A stretch of DNA of 64,000 nucleotides from Polynucleobacter kasalickyi (lineage in GTDB: Bacteria; Pseudomonadota; Gammaproteobacteria; Burkholderiales; Burkholderiaceae). The notes beneath the pieces are model-generated. The model saw only the letters and a program-made list of their open reading frames with translations. It was not told where the DNA came from and did no database searches. Location of the stretch: the NCBI RefSeq assembly GCF_900176405.1, contig NZ_FWXJ01000001.1, forward strand, positions 124,001-188,000, in the 5' to 3' direction. Of the stretch, positions 64,000 through 64,000 are shown piece by piece; positions within the stretch are counted from its first letter, which is position 1, and each line of letters starts with the position of its first letter. Both the position numbers and the translations under genes were made by a program.

Positions 64000-64000
64000 T

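Overview
The window looks like a chromosomal segment of a low-GC member of the Burkholderiales (a Polynucleobacter-like or other betaproteobacterial lineage). This is an inference from the AT-rich coding sequence, the very large number of Bug/TctC-type periplasmic receptors, and the Tat-exported amidohydrolases. No rRNA, tRNA, CRISPR array or replication origin was seen. Coding density is very high. Apart from the IS607-like element, no gap between genes exceeds about 290 bases.

Layout. 1-6529: end of an enolase-superfamily gene, then a plus-strand run (alpha/beta hydrolase, cupin, Bug receptor, CMD protein, Tat-exported amidohydrolase) ended by a clear terminator, then a lone CocE/NonD hydrolase with its own terminator. 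6782-10285: a four-gene MCE/Mla-type lipid transport operon (STAS-MlaE fusion, MlaF-like ATPase, MCE protein, lipoprotein). 10391-16275: a complete RND efflux operon (outer membrane factor, adaptor, pump), followed by an MFS exporter to 17620. 17675-25260: an eight-gene plus-strand catabolic run with three periplasmic receptors. 25351-28448: an exported cyclase (kynurenine-formamidase-like) gene split by a 2.28-kb IS607-family element carrying tnpA and tnpB. 28573-29886: a Fic AMP-transferase preceded by paired repeats.

29930-41355: two divergent operons sharing the 37377-37568 promoter region, which holds a perfect palindrome. Leftward are an FAD aromatic hydroxylase, three Bug receptors, an amidohydrolase and two alpha/beta hydrolases. 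Rightward are a class II aldolase, two Bug receptors and a 4,5-dihydroxyphthalate-decarboxylase-like protein. This looks like an uncharacterised aromatic or carboxylic acid breakdown island. 41352-45000: a three-gene O-acyl transfer cassette (MBOAT plus two SGNH proteins). 45291-46456: convergent cytochrome b561-like and cytochrome c' genes. 46590-60961: more catabolic genes (Asp/Glu-racemase-fold protein, FAH hydrolase, ThDP enzyme, two PrpF-family isomerases, a PrpB-like lyase, hydrolases), again interleaved with receptors. 61053-63664: PPK2 and an IlvD/Edd dehydratase. The 3' end of an unknown minus-strand gene closes the window.

The recurring theme is a small acid-degrading gene set paired with a solute receptor: 12 Bug receptors plus a ModA-like and an NMT1-like receptor, with no TctA/TctB membrane subunits and no recognisable transcription regulator in 64 kb. 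The most interesting site is the IS607 element. Its recombinase has Asn where the catalytic Ser should be, and its TnpB lacks the zinc-ribbon cysteines and the usual RuvC-III Asp. Its insertion site can be undone on paper to restore an intact 273-residue cyclase.
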